From: Cryphonectria parasitica EP155
Lineage: Eukaryota > Ascomycota > Sordariomycetes > Diaporthales > Cryphonectriaceae
NCBI RefSeq assembly: GCF_011745365.1
Contig: NW_024468915.1
Coordinates: 3,202,653-3,266,652, forward strand
Length of the DNA stretch: 64,000 nt
Reading direction: 5' to 3'
A model generated the notes under the pieces. The model did not search any database and was not told the origin of the DNA. It saw nothing but the letters and a program-made list of their open reading frames with translations. Below are positions 22,386-31,495 of the stretch, in pieces (position 1 is the stretch's first letter; each line of letters opens with the position of its first letter). The position numbers and the translations under genes were made by a program.

Positions 22386-23488
22386 TCATGACTGGCTCGC
22401 AAGTTGGGCCAGCCACCTTTCCAGATCAGCCATGATACGCTGCCCAAACGTCGCATCGACAGCGCAGTCCGGCCAGTTGGTGCTGACACACATGCCCCGG
22501 CCAGCGACGCTGACTGGGGAAAACTCCATGGCGGCCGCGGGGATTTCGGTGCTGAGGCCAAACTGCGCTCGGTCGATCGACCACCTCTGGCCGTCGTCGC
22601 ACTTGGTGTCGCCGCCGGTGGACGCAGAGATGCGTCATCTATGAAAAAGGCCCGGAACTGGGGTTTGTACGGAGCGGAGCGGATCGGGAACCAGGCTGCT
22701 TGGGACACGTCCCGGTTCAGAAACCGAGGCCGAGTTTCCTCCCAGAATACCTTGGCGAGGTACTTGAGATCTACTGGAAGACTCTTTAAGCTCTCGATTG
22801 GGGTTGGAAGCAAGGGGGCCGCTTGAGGTAGTCTCAGGATATCGCCATCCAAGCCAGTCCGCTCGCATGCTCCGTTGTCAGCATTGAGCATCTCGAGAAA
22901 GTCTTCGTGGAACACCTTGGCGCCTGCACCGTCGAATTGGGGGTGATTCCACGTGAGTAAGACCTCCATGATAGGATCGTTCCCTTGTCGAATGACGGTG
23001 ATCTTCCAGCCCGGCTGCTTAATAGAAAGGTCTGGGAAACGGTCATCGAGCTGAGTGCGAAAGATTTCCTGCACCGTCTGTTCAAAGTCGTCATGCCCTC
23101 CGATATAAAGCCATTTTATATGTTGCGTCAGGTCGAGACTCTGCAGCTGGATCCACGAGGGAGTCTTGGAAGTGGCATCCACCATGCCGACTTGCAGCAT
23201 CGGATGTCTCATAATGGTGTCCACCGACAGCGACCTTGACTGCCTCCTCCAGTTGGGTCTGCGACTCTGCCAGTGCAAGACGTGGCGGGATCGCATAGCG
23301 ACAAGAGAGAATAGTGCCACGGTATTGGTCCAGTAGATACATGGCCAGTTGGTACGTCTCGCTAGACACATCGTCGTTAATTAGATGCCCCCCGAGATGC
23401 CATACCAGTATGCGACACTGGGTACTTACTTGATTCCGAATGTGCGAAGCACCATCGTCTCTGTGCCATGTCTGAGTTTGTTTGCCAT
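22386..23488 (-). pseudogene. HxxxDG acyltransferase (condensation-like), frameshifted and internally deleted
   Basis: Relic of a fungal O-acyltransferase of the HxxxDG (AATase/condensation-like) type, possibly secondary metabolism. The N-terminus is intact: exon 23430-23488 (MANKLRHGTETMVLRTFG), a 68-nt GTAAGT...TCTAG intron, then an exon from 23361 reading NETYQLAMYLLDQYRGTILS. Near 23221-23228 the frame shifts by one base, before VDTIMRHPMLQVGMV. The next frame carries the catalytic WNHPQFDGAGA (HPQFDG at 22928-22945) and runs to FFIDDASLR at about 22630. There the sequence jumps to a third frame encoding the normal C-terminus (TEIPAAAMEFSPVSVAGRGM, ending at a stop at 22386). The segment between, which should be over 100 residues, is missing. 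A sequencing error could explain the first break but not the missing core. Confidence 0.75.
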
Positions 23489-23860
23489 GGTTCGTTGCTA
23501 ACGTGGCAGATCAAGAAGAGACGGATCTGATAAATAAATACTCGATTGCTGCCAGAGAAGGCGTGCAATAGATCTCGTCGTGATAGCCTCAATTCGAACT
23601 TGGCGACAGACGCGGCGAAATGATTGACTACGTAATTGAGGATGAGATATTGTTTTGTATTGGAAGAACGAAGAGAATGAGAATTTAGCGAGTGATTACT
23701 TTTATCTCTAGAATGAATACCCGTGGACCCTGGTCATTTCATTTCTGCCCACAAAAACTATCCCCTTTGAGTATCAGTTCTGAATCCTTCGGCTTGCTCT
23801 TCAGGTTTAGATACTCCGCCAACCTGACACCAACATCCAACGCTACGGCCCCAACAACTT
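23489..23860. other. Short spacer between two pseudogenes
   Basis: AT-rich, with no supported gene. It may hold the former promoter of the acyltransferase. Confidence 0.5.
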
Positions 23861-23872
23861 GTTGTGCTCCCT

Positions 23873-24204
23873 GCCGGTATTATCAGGGGCTCTGTGGATA
23901 ATGGCGTCGAATTCTACCGTGGCTTCCCTTATTCCCAAGTTCCAGCCGGCTTTCTGAGACTGAAGCCCCCGGTACGCCTCGAGAGTTTCGGCTCAGTCCA
24001 GGCCATCTCTATCGGCCGCACATGGGTTTGAAGTGGGCGGCAGACAACATTGCAGCGTTTGGAGGTGATGCCAATGCGGTCACGATAATACGGGGTGATA
24101 GCGTCGGCTGTATGAATAGTTCTGATCAGCTTGCACTGTTAGACGGCAACAACACCTACAAAGGCTGACTCTTGTTCCGACGGGCCGTTATGGATAGCGG
24201 TTGC
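23873..24204 (+). pseudogene. Type-B carboxylesterase/lipase relic
   Basis: Two fragments of the carboxylesterase (COesterase) family in different frames. Fragment 1 (about 23873-24030) reads VDNGVEFYRGFPYSQVPAGF, then LRLKPPVRLESFGSVQA, the usual N-terminal block, and ends at TGA. Fragment 2 (about 24024-24204) reads LKWAADNIAAFGGDANAV, then GDSVG at 24094-24108 (nucleophile elbow with Ser at 24100; GESAG is usual), DQLALLDGNNTYKG, an in-frame TGA at 24166, then RRAVMDSG. The roughly 80-100 residues expected between the fragments (including the oxyanion GG region) and the entire C-terminal half (acid and His) are absent. It is plainly nonfunctional. Confidence 0.75.
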
Positions 24205-25353
24205 GATTACTCAATATGAGAACAGTGCCTCTGAGCTGGAACTGACGATGATGCCCATAAATCATAATCAACCACTACACTAAGAGAAACAAACTCGGTT
24301 TTCTCTCAGCTCGTAATGATCAAAGGCTCTTAACTGCATTTTGCAGATGAAACTGTTCAGCTAATCTGCACCTCGACATCGTAGCCTAAAAAGGAATATG
24401 CTTTACTTTCTTGACCGCTGCTAGCCTGGCCGCAGTCATCATCCTGCTGAAGGCTGCAGAATTGGCCGGCTAGATCTGTGGACATTATAGGCCTTAAGCC
24501 ATGCGACCTGTGTGATCTGAGATGTGAGATCTGATCGTGGGCCCGTAATTATGGAGATTTCGGAGATCTCTTGAGACAGAACCTTAGTAATGATGTTGTC
24601 GTTTGCATCAAGCACAGTATTGGCACACCAACAAGCTGTCTACGACCTAAGGGCATTCACCGGCATTTAGACAAGTACGCGCAGCCGTTCCACTCAAGCA
24701 GCCTCCAGTTCTGGATTATAAATGTATATTATATGTATTCCAAGTCATTGATTTGTTCATCTTGCAACTTCCTGCCAAGATTGGGCAGGCCGGTGATGAT
24801 GGTCCCGATGTGGAATCACGATGATTATTTTAGCTTTATCAGAGCCATGCGCGGGGAGGCCTGGTATAGGATGGACGGGGTGAAGAAAACGAGTAAGCAC
24901 CACCCGCCCAGAGACCCGTTTCAACCTTAAGTTTAACCTTCGTAAATCGAAAACAGGCTGCAGAATTCCAGAGCCTCGTGCTAACAAACCATTGTGTCCA
25001 ATCGCGTAATCATCTGGCTTGGTTGGGCATTGGCCGCCAGGAAGCAGAGTTTCCCTCTTTTCCCACGGCCTAGTCAGGTTTCGAATGGAACAAACAGCGT
25101 AATGGAATGCGATGTCGACATCTATCGGGCAGTGTTTAAAAGAAAGCCTTTTCTCCCACAATATCATTGATTCTATGCTCTCAGATCACAAGAATTCCAT
25201 CAAGTCAACGAGCAGCCCTTGTCAGCATTGAATCACCTCGAGAGCGTAGATCGTCACCTCGAAACCTTTTCTTTTACCTTTTCCCCCTACACCCTGACTT
25301 CACACAGAGGTTTCTCTCTATCATCATCTTCTCTCTATATCACCTTAGCCACT
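24205..25353. other. Low-complexity-poor, gene-free region
   Basis: No supported gene. A 136-codon minus frame (24757-25167) has no recognisable motif. Degraded continuation of the carboxylesterase gene was looked for but not found. Confidence 0.5.
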
Positions 25354-26299
25354 ATGCCTTCCCTCAAGACAGCTCTTCTCTTGAGCGCGACCTCCCTGAT
25401 CTCGACCGGCTCGGCCCTAGGAATTAACTGTCGTGGCTCCGGCCTTTGCACCTTTGCTACCATTGAGAGTATGTCTTTCAAATTCTCAGCATCTCCTGTC
25501 AGGCTGTAGTTGCCTGGGCTGTCTCGAAGACACAAGGGACAAGGACGTTTCCCAGGAACACTCTGAGAAGATTAGTTCCTTTTGCAGCCTTCGAGACTGT
25601 TCCAGCAAACGCCAACCTCTTTTCTATCCCTGTTGAAAACCAAAGATTGTGAGGGTGATGTGTTCTAACAGGCGAATAGACCATTCTGGGACGAATATCG
25701 TGCAGGTAAGAACGCTTCAGAATTGAACTACCCTCAACAACATCAAAAGTCCAGAGGGGACTGCAAGAATCTATTATCAGACACTTGCTAACCGATCGTC
25801 TCAACAAACCCACAGCTCTGGCACGACGTTCTCAACACGACCACCGTCGATGGGGGCACGACGTATTCCAACGGCGACCACGTCGTTTGCATCGGCAGCT
25901 CGGCCTCCATCACAGTGGGTGCCGATGTAGGGGCCGAATTTGGCGGTGCTTCTGGGTCTCTGAGCCTGTCATCCAACGCCAACATCGGGACCGGCGGTGT
26001 CTGTCTGTTCCCGCAGAACATGGCTGACGGGGCGACTATTACGCTGGAGTCGATCCGCAGCCTCGTCGATGCGCTTGGCGAGCATGGATGCACGACCTGT
26101 GGCTCGGTTCCCATTCACTATGTGGACCAGGGCAGCAACTCTCCGTCGGATGGTATCCTGACGTCCAACTATGTTGGCAACCCGTTCTGTATGTTTACAC
26201 ACTCACACGAAACCCATCTTCTCCTTTTCGAGTCTAGGCAATGGCTGACGAGTGATGACAGGTGATGACAACTGTATTACGTCTGTTGGAAGTACTTAA
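25354..26299 (+). CDS. Secreted KP4 killer-toxin-like protein, 183 aa
   Basis: Small Cys-rich secreted protein of the KP4 family (the fungal-virus-encoded Ca2+-channel toxin fold and its many ascomycete nuclear homologues). Exons are 25354-25468, 25680-25705 (26-nt microexon), 25816-26188 and 26262-26299, totalling 552 nt in consistent phase. The signal peptide is about residues 1-22 (MPSLKTALLLSATSL). The mature start GINCRGSGLC is the family hallmark. Later come GDHVVCIG, GVCLFPQN, EHGCTTCGSVP, the basic/glycine loop, and NPFCDDNC near the C-terminus, about nine Cys in all. Splicing into exon 2 must use the AG at 25678-25679; the AG eight bases earlier would put a stop in frame. It is probably an antagonism factor or effector. 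The family is confident, the activity is not known. Confidence 0.85.
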
Positions 26300-26843
26300 G
26301 GGTTATGTTCTGAGATTTCAAGGAGTCATGGCGTTCATTAGGAGGGTTGACTTTATTTGATGCACGTTTTTAGTTCAAAGTTTACGAGCAGGCCTCAGCT
26401 TTAGCTTTTGTCTTTTATTCTTCAGTTTTCAATATCCGTTCAAGGTTCTTTGCTGGTTGTATAAGGTCTTGTCTACTTAAGCAAGCGGGAGTTCTTCCGG
26501 CTCCTCCGCCTCCCGCAGGAATTCTTTTGGCTACTTGGCCGGAATTCCGAATCAGATCACTTCCAGTCATTGCATCACATAAGAAAATGAGTGATTGGTG
26601 TATTTGCAATGTATTCATTCTCAGACGGACCTTCTTATTCACAAACCCCAAATCCTACAAGTGCGCCAGGCTCGATCTTCTTCTATGTTCTCTCTTGAAT
26701 TCATCAGGAGGATCAACAAGTCCTTCAGCATATATTTGAGAGAAAAATATTCAACCAGAAGCTGTGTAGCATGCAGAACAGGCTGCTTCTCTTCAGATCA
26801 TAGACACCTCGCCCCCCGTCCCCTCCTTCTCGGGAGCTTATAT
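26300..26843. other. Intergenic, convergent 3' regions
   Basis: AT-rich spacer between the KP4-like and HsbA-like genes. No gene or repeat is seen. Confidence 0.6.
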
Positions 26844-27560
26844 TCACAGCATCATGAATACAGCAGCAACAGCCATCATGGCACCAAAGGCGCTAACAGT
26901 CTTGCTTGACGAGGCAGAAGCGGTCTTTGTGCTGGATGTGCTCGCGGTCGCCGCGCTGCTGTTGCTGAAAGCGATGCCAGCCACTGCAGCCGACCCCCCA
27001 GCGGCGTTGGTGCAGTTACCAGGAGCAAACTGGGCCGAGAGGTCCGTCAGCTGGCCCGTGAACTGTCCTGTGAGCTGGGTGGCGACGGACTGCAGGGTTG
27101 AGGGGACCTTGGACACGGTGGCGGAGATGAGGCTGTTGGCGGCGCTGCCGATGTCGGTGGTCTGCTGCTGCACAATGTCGCAGAGGCTGGCCTGCTGGAT
27201 CTGCGGCTTCTTGGCGACGAGGTCGCTGGACAGGCTCGCGGCGGACGACTGGATGGGAGACAGGGAACTCTGAAGGGTAATGGCGTCCTGTGCCGAAATA
27301 GCTGCGGTTCCCTGGATCGTTGATGTGCCCTGGGTCAGGACCGTCTTCAGGCTGGCGGCGTTGGTGGCGAGCTGGGTGAAGTCTTGGCCGTTGAAGGCCT
27401 TGACGGTGGTGTCGAGGGTTGTGATGGCGTTGGAGGCCTGGGTGATGACGGACTGGATGGTGGCGACGTCTCGTTTGGGGAGAGGATCCCACGTCTGGTC
27501 AGCCACGGTGGAAGCCGCCAGGGCGAGGGTGGTGGTGAGCAGCGATGCCACGGCCTTCAT
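26844..27560 (-). CDS. HsbA-like secreted cell-wall protein, 238 aa
   Basis: Member of the hydrophobic surface binding protein A / cell-wall galactomannoprotein family (HsbA). It is intronless. The signal peptide is MKAVASLLTTTLALAASTVA, followed by a KR dipeptide (LPKRD), a possible Kex2 site. The all-helical domain (about residues 32-185) shows the typical spaced heptads (VITQASNAITTLDTTVKAF, LKTVLTQGTSTIQ, LVAKKPQIQQASLCDIVQQQ). The Ser/Thr/Ala-rich tail (about 195-225) ends in a hydrophobic segment (FGAMMAVAAVFMML), which suggests a GPI anchor. HsbA proteins coat hydrophobic surfaces and can recruit hydrolases; here that role is inferred from family. It lies between two other secreted-protein genes. 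Confidence 0.85.
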   Translation of the reverse strand: MKAVASLLTTTLALAASTVADQTWDPLPKRDVATIQSVITQASNAITTLDTTVKAFNGQDFTQLATNAASLKTVLTQGTSTIQGTAAISAQDAITLQSSLSPIQSSAASLSSDLVAKKPQIQQASLCDIVQQQTTDIGSAANSLISATVSKVPSTLQSVATQLTGQFTGQLTDLSAQFAPGNCTNAAGGSAAVAGIAFSNSSAATASTSSTKTASASSSKTVSAFGAMMAVAAVFMML

Positions 27561-28897
27561 GATTGCGACGATGGTGATCTTTGGATCGAAATTAAAAAAG
27601 AAAAAGAAATATTGTTGAGCAGTATTATAAGTAGTTATCGAGCCCAGCTCGTTTGAATGAATTATCCAGATTGCTCAAGTTGAGATATCGCCAGAGATGA
27701 TGGCGAGGATGAGGCGAGGATGGCTGGTTCCAGCTGGCCCTATAAATATTTTCTCATCAACTACCCATCGGACCAGACTGCCGGTGGCCTGCTAATGATC
27801 ACATCTTGGCAACAGTTACTGTATTTGGAAGTGAGGTTTCACGATGCTCGTGCCTGGGGACCTTCGAGCTTCATCCAATGGTAGGTGTGGTTTCATTGTA
27901 CAACTACTTCAGATGAAGCAAGAAACCAGCCTCGCAAGGGGGACATGCCAAGTTTTGGGATCAATTCCCAACTATGTCTTTCATTCACTTGGATCAGTAA
28001 GTCTGCTCGCATCGATCGCTGTAAGGGTTGACTCGTTCGTCGTCCGAACTCCAATACCCCCCCCCCCCCCCCTTCGTCAGCTGTCGCACGCACGCATCGA
28101 CTTCTGGAGTAGGAATCTCGGCGTTTTACTTGCGACTTGACATGTCCGACAGCTGGGGCCGGTCGGTCAGGAGCGCTGCATGTCAGAAGTGTGGAAATAA
28201 TGGGAGAAAACGGTAATTCACCACACACAAATGTATGTGGGGTGGAAGGCTCATCTGTCTCAGTTCTGCACCGCATGCTTTGCCAACTTTGGTAACTGCC
28301 AACATTGGAACTCACACACAATTCATGCGAGGAATCCAATCGACCGAGAAGAAACTCCCCATTCTATTCAAAAATAGATTACGCAACCAAACATATCCTG
28401 GATTCCATTGCCGATTGTTTCCTCCAATTATTGAGGCAGCTAGACTACTTATGACCTGGACATGATACTGAGAATTGTGCGAACAAGAACACTCAATCAA
28501 GACGGTTGATGCTGTTGTTCCTTCTCAACATGTACTCAATACTGATAGTGTTATGAATGAGATGATTTCGAAATGCTTTGCGAGTGGACCATGCATCAAA
28601 GGCAGTAATAAGAACATGTAAAGTGCTGAATGCGTAATTCAAAAGCAGGACAAGTAAAGGGTCAAATGCAAGGCTGGACTTACTCACTTCTTACAGTACA
28701 CGCACAAGTCAGGCTGCTTAGCCGCCCCCCTGTTCTTTTTAACAATTGCAGCCTCCCCAAGCAGTTCCCCTGCAGAGGAGCTACAGTAGCTTCCCCAATG
28801 CCGAGGCTCCCACATCCGCTCGCAAACGTCAATCCAACAGCTTCGATAAAAAGCTGCCAAGCTAAGTAATTATCTTGCCTGGAATATTTCTCAACAT
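27561..28897. other. Intergenic with C16 run
   Basis: Promoter of the HsbA-like gene and a stretch with no supported gene. A C16 homopolymer lies at 28057-28072. Confidence 0.55.
28057..28072. repeat. C16 homopolymer
   Basis: Sixteen consecutive C in noncoding DNA. Confidence 0.9.
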
Positions 28898-29152
28898 TTG
28901 GCGCCTCAAGCAACTCACGCTCGAACTCGCATGCCTTATCCTTCTTCCTCGTCCTCGTCAGCATCCCTCCTCTCCAAGTGCGGCACGACGCTCACCTGCA
29001 TCCTACGCTCCGTGCCCCTCTGGGTGGTCGTCGTTGTCGTGCTGCTGCTCGGCGCCCTGCGACGGCGCATCGCGCTGCTCCTCTTGCCCTCTAGCCCACA
29101 CGACAAAACTCAGCTCGTGCAACAGCAAAAGCCAGCTGCGAAGGCACAGTAA
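28898..29152 (+). CDS. Possible small single-TM protein or upstream ORF
   Basis: An 84-codon frame ending 141 bp before the thioesterase start. It contains one strong hydrophobic helix (VPLWVVVVVVLLLGAL) flanked by Arg (RRR), a Ser-rich stretch before it, and a Gln/Lys-rich tail. A shorter start, MPYPSSSSSS, at 28931 is equally possible. It may be a real microprotein, an upstream ORF in the thioesterase leader, or chance. There is no homology that I recognise. Confidence 0.3.
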   Translation: MAPQATHARTRMPYPSSSSSSASLLSKCGTTLTCILRSVPLWVVVVVVLLLGALRRRIALLLLPSSPHDKTQLVQQQKPAAKAQ

Positions 29153-29293
29153 TCATAGAGAGAGACTTTTGTGGGCGATGAGGCAAACATAAGCGAGGAA
29201 AGACAGGGCAAGCAGGGAAGGACGGACGGACGACACAAAAGAGCCGAACAGCCTCCTAAAGAAAGAAAAATAGAAGATAAAGAAAAAGAAAAG

Positions 29294-30483
29294 ATGGCCT
29301 CCGCAAACGCCCTTGGTTACATATTGCCCTTGGGCATGGGCTCGGCAGCTGTAGCGGGCCTGTCGCTCGCGCATGTTGACTGGAAGACTATCATATTGAA
29401 GTTTGTCACGGGGCCTGGGCGGACGAGCCGGATCTTGCTGGCCATTTTTGTGTTGATCAACTACAAGAGCATGCCCTTTATGTGGACGGTATGTTTTTTC
29501 CCCATTCTCCTTTTTCTTTTCTTTTTTCTTCTTTCTTTCTACCTCTCCCTCGTCCTCCTTCTACAGACTGGTCTGGCTAACGTTTCAATCCTCTTTTAAC
29601 GTAAATGTAGTACCGCGTTCTGGGCGCTATAACCCGCCAACACCTCCCCTACCTCCGCCCCGCCCGCCTCCACCCGCGCATGCTCTTCCACTACTCCATT
29701 ACCTCCTCCTACAACTCCCTCCTGGAGACAGACTACAACTTCCACAAGTCCAACTCCACCTACTTCAGCGACCTCGACGTCGCCCGCTCCCACTGCGTCT
29801 CGCACCTCCTGCGGCCCGGCATGGACGCCATTGCCCGCAACGCGGAGACGCAGTGTGTCCGCACCAAGGACGGCGAGCTCGCCAAGGGGGGCATGGCGGT
29901 CGGGCTGGGGGCTGTGTTTTGTTCCTTTCGGAGGGAGGTTGCTGTGCTGCAGGGCTATGAGATGTGGACGCGGGTGTTGGCCTGGGATCGGAAATGGGTC
30001 TATCTTGTCACGCACTTTGTGGTCAAGGGGAAAGTCAGGCCGACCGCGTGGGACCAGGATGGGAGTGAGCGCTGGTTCGGCCCGCTCCGAAAGAAGCAAA
30101 AGACGGCCGGGCTGAGTGGGGCCGAGGCAAAGGAGCTTGAGAAGCATGTCATTGCCACCGCGGTGAGCAAGTACGTGTTCAAGGTGGGACGGTTCACGGT
30201 GCATCCTGCCATCCTGCTGGAGAAGAGCGGCCTCTTGCCTGCGCGGCCGGGCGGCTGGATCGGCGGCGTGAACGAGGTGTGGGACGAGGTTGTTGACGAG
30301 GATCTGGGAGGGGCCCAGAATGGTGAGAGTGAGGAGGAGGACGGGGTTGGAGACTGGAGGCAGGTCGAGTCGCAGAGGAGGCAGGGCATGAAGTTTGCAG
30401 AACGATTTGCTGCGTTGGACGGGCTCAACGGACTGTTTGATGGCGGTGAACATGGTGCACTTGGTCGGTTTTACCCTGGCTAA
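29294..30483 (+). CDS. THEM6-like hotdog acyl-CoA thioesterase, 355 aa
   Basis: Exons 29294-29488 and 29611-30483. The intron starts GTATGT and ends ATGTAG, and the join gives MPFMWT-YRVLGA. The N-terminus is hydrophobic, with likely membrane segments at about 8-26 and 49-58. The 4HBT_2-type region is recognised from LFHYSITSSYNSLLETDYNFH and FSDLDVARSH, which give the S-x-x-D-x-N-x-H-x-x-N pattern of the THEM6 group, then FRREVAVLQGYEMWTRVLAWD and KWVYLVTHFV. Many such fungal genes carry the misleading label capsule polysaccharide biosynthesis protein. The C-terminus is acidic (GESEEEDGVGD). The likely role is hydrolysis of acyl-CoA or a related thioester at a membrane; the substrate is unknown. 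Confidence 0.8.
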
Positions 30484-30962
30484 AGGTTGTTGTCGTTTAC
30501 AGAGGTTTTAGACTCGGATTAGAAAGAAAGAGACGGGACATTACGAGAATATAGAGAGAACTAGAAAGTTTTATACTAGAGGCAAACACTCTTCAGCAAT
30601 TCGTTACAATCACAAATATATATTGTCATTCTGATCATTCTGAATGGTTCCTTATTCTATCTATAAAAGTCTTGAGCAAAATGTGGTGTACTTGAGCCAC
30701 TTTGTATTGGTATATCATTCATCCCATCACTCGAAGAAAATTCCATCTTCAGCCGTCTAGACCTGAACTTTTTTCTTTCCTCCTTTTGAAACTTCCATGA
30801 AATAATCCACTATCTGCCAGCTGACATGTGGATAAGTATCTCCCCTCCCCCTCTTATTTGTCCATCGTGAATTGAAAGTTGGGGAGAGAAAGAGAGAGAA
30901 AAGAGGGGGCTGTCTATATGCAGCCCAGGAGGAATGGAAAGCCACACAAGAGGCAAGCTAGC
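30484..30962. other. Intergenic, convergent 3' regions
   Basis: AT-rich, with several AATATA words that could serve as 3' processing signals. No gene seen. Confidence 0.6.
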
Positions 30963-31495
30963 TTATAGGGCCAACAGGCCAACAATTCCAACAACAGCGG
31001 CCCAGCCGAGACCGTAGAGCTCTGGCCGGCTGCCAGCAGAGCTGGAGCTGGAGGAGGAAGAGGAGGAGGCGGCTGATGACGAGCTGGTGCCTGTGCTGGT
31101 GCCCGTGGTCGAGGAGTTGGACGCCGTGGAAGACGTGGTGTTGCCGCTGACCTCCTCGCAGATCTCAGTCACAACCTTTTGGGTGGCTGAAGAGTGAGAG
31201 GAGAAGTTAGTTACCAGTCCGGTAAATGTTACCCAGCTAAGGGACACTTACAGGTGATGTCCGTGACGGAGCATGACGTGGTCAGACACGAAGTGGCGTT
31301 GGTCTCAATGGTCGCCTTGTTGTCACACTGGCAGGAGTAATCTGTGGCGCCGCAGCCTGCAGAGGCAGCTCCGGTGGTGAGGCACGAGGTGGCGCACGAG
31401 GGCAGCTGGGATGCGATGGCGGTGACGTTGGAATCAGAAGAGGCTGCTGAGGCCAGGCTGATGAAGCCAGCGAGGGCGATGTTCTTGAACTGCAT
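30963..31495 (-). CDS. CFEM-domain GPI-anchored surface protein, 155 aa
   Basis: Exons on the minus strand: 31252-31495 and 30963-31186. The intron begins GTAAGT and ends CTTCAG. The signal peptide is MQFKNIALAGFISLASA. The CFEM domain shows eight Cys in order: PSCATSCLTT, AGCGATDYSCQC, ATSCLTTSCS, and the last in VVTEIC just after the splice join. This is the usual CFEM number, and the Asp in ATDYSCQC occupies the heme-axial position seen in heme-binding CFEM proteins. A Ser/Thr-rich stalk (about 95-130) and a hydrophobic end (LGWAAVVGIVGLLAL) indicate a GPI anchor in the wall or membrane. The likely role is heme/iron capture or surface sensing. Family assignment is firm. Confidence 0.9.

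Noticed and set aside
22386..23371. Reading the acyltransferase as an intact 341-codon gene
   Set aside because: The long frame starts inside an out-of-frame N-terminus and ends in nonsense (PPAATPSATTARGG...) instead of the conserved C-terminus, which lies in another frame.
29596..30453. 285-codon minus frame over the thioesterase
   Set aside because: Antisense shadow of exon 2 of the hotdog thioesterase, which has the recognisable family blocks.
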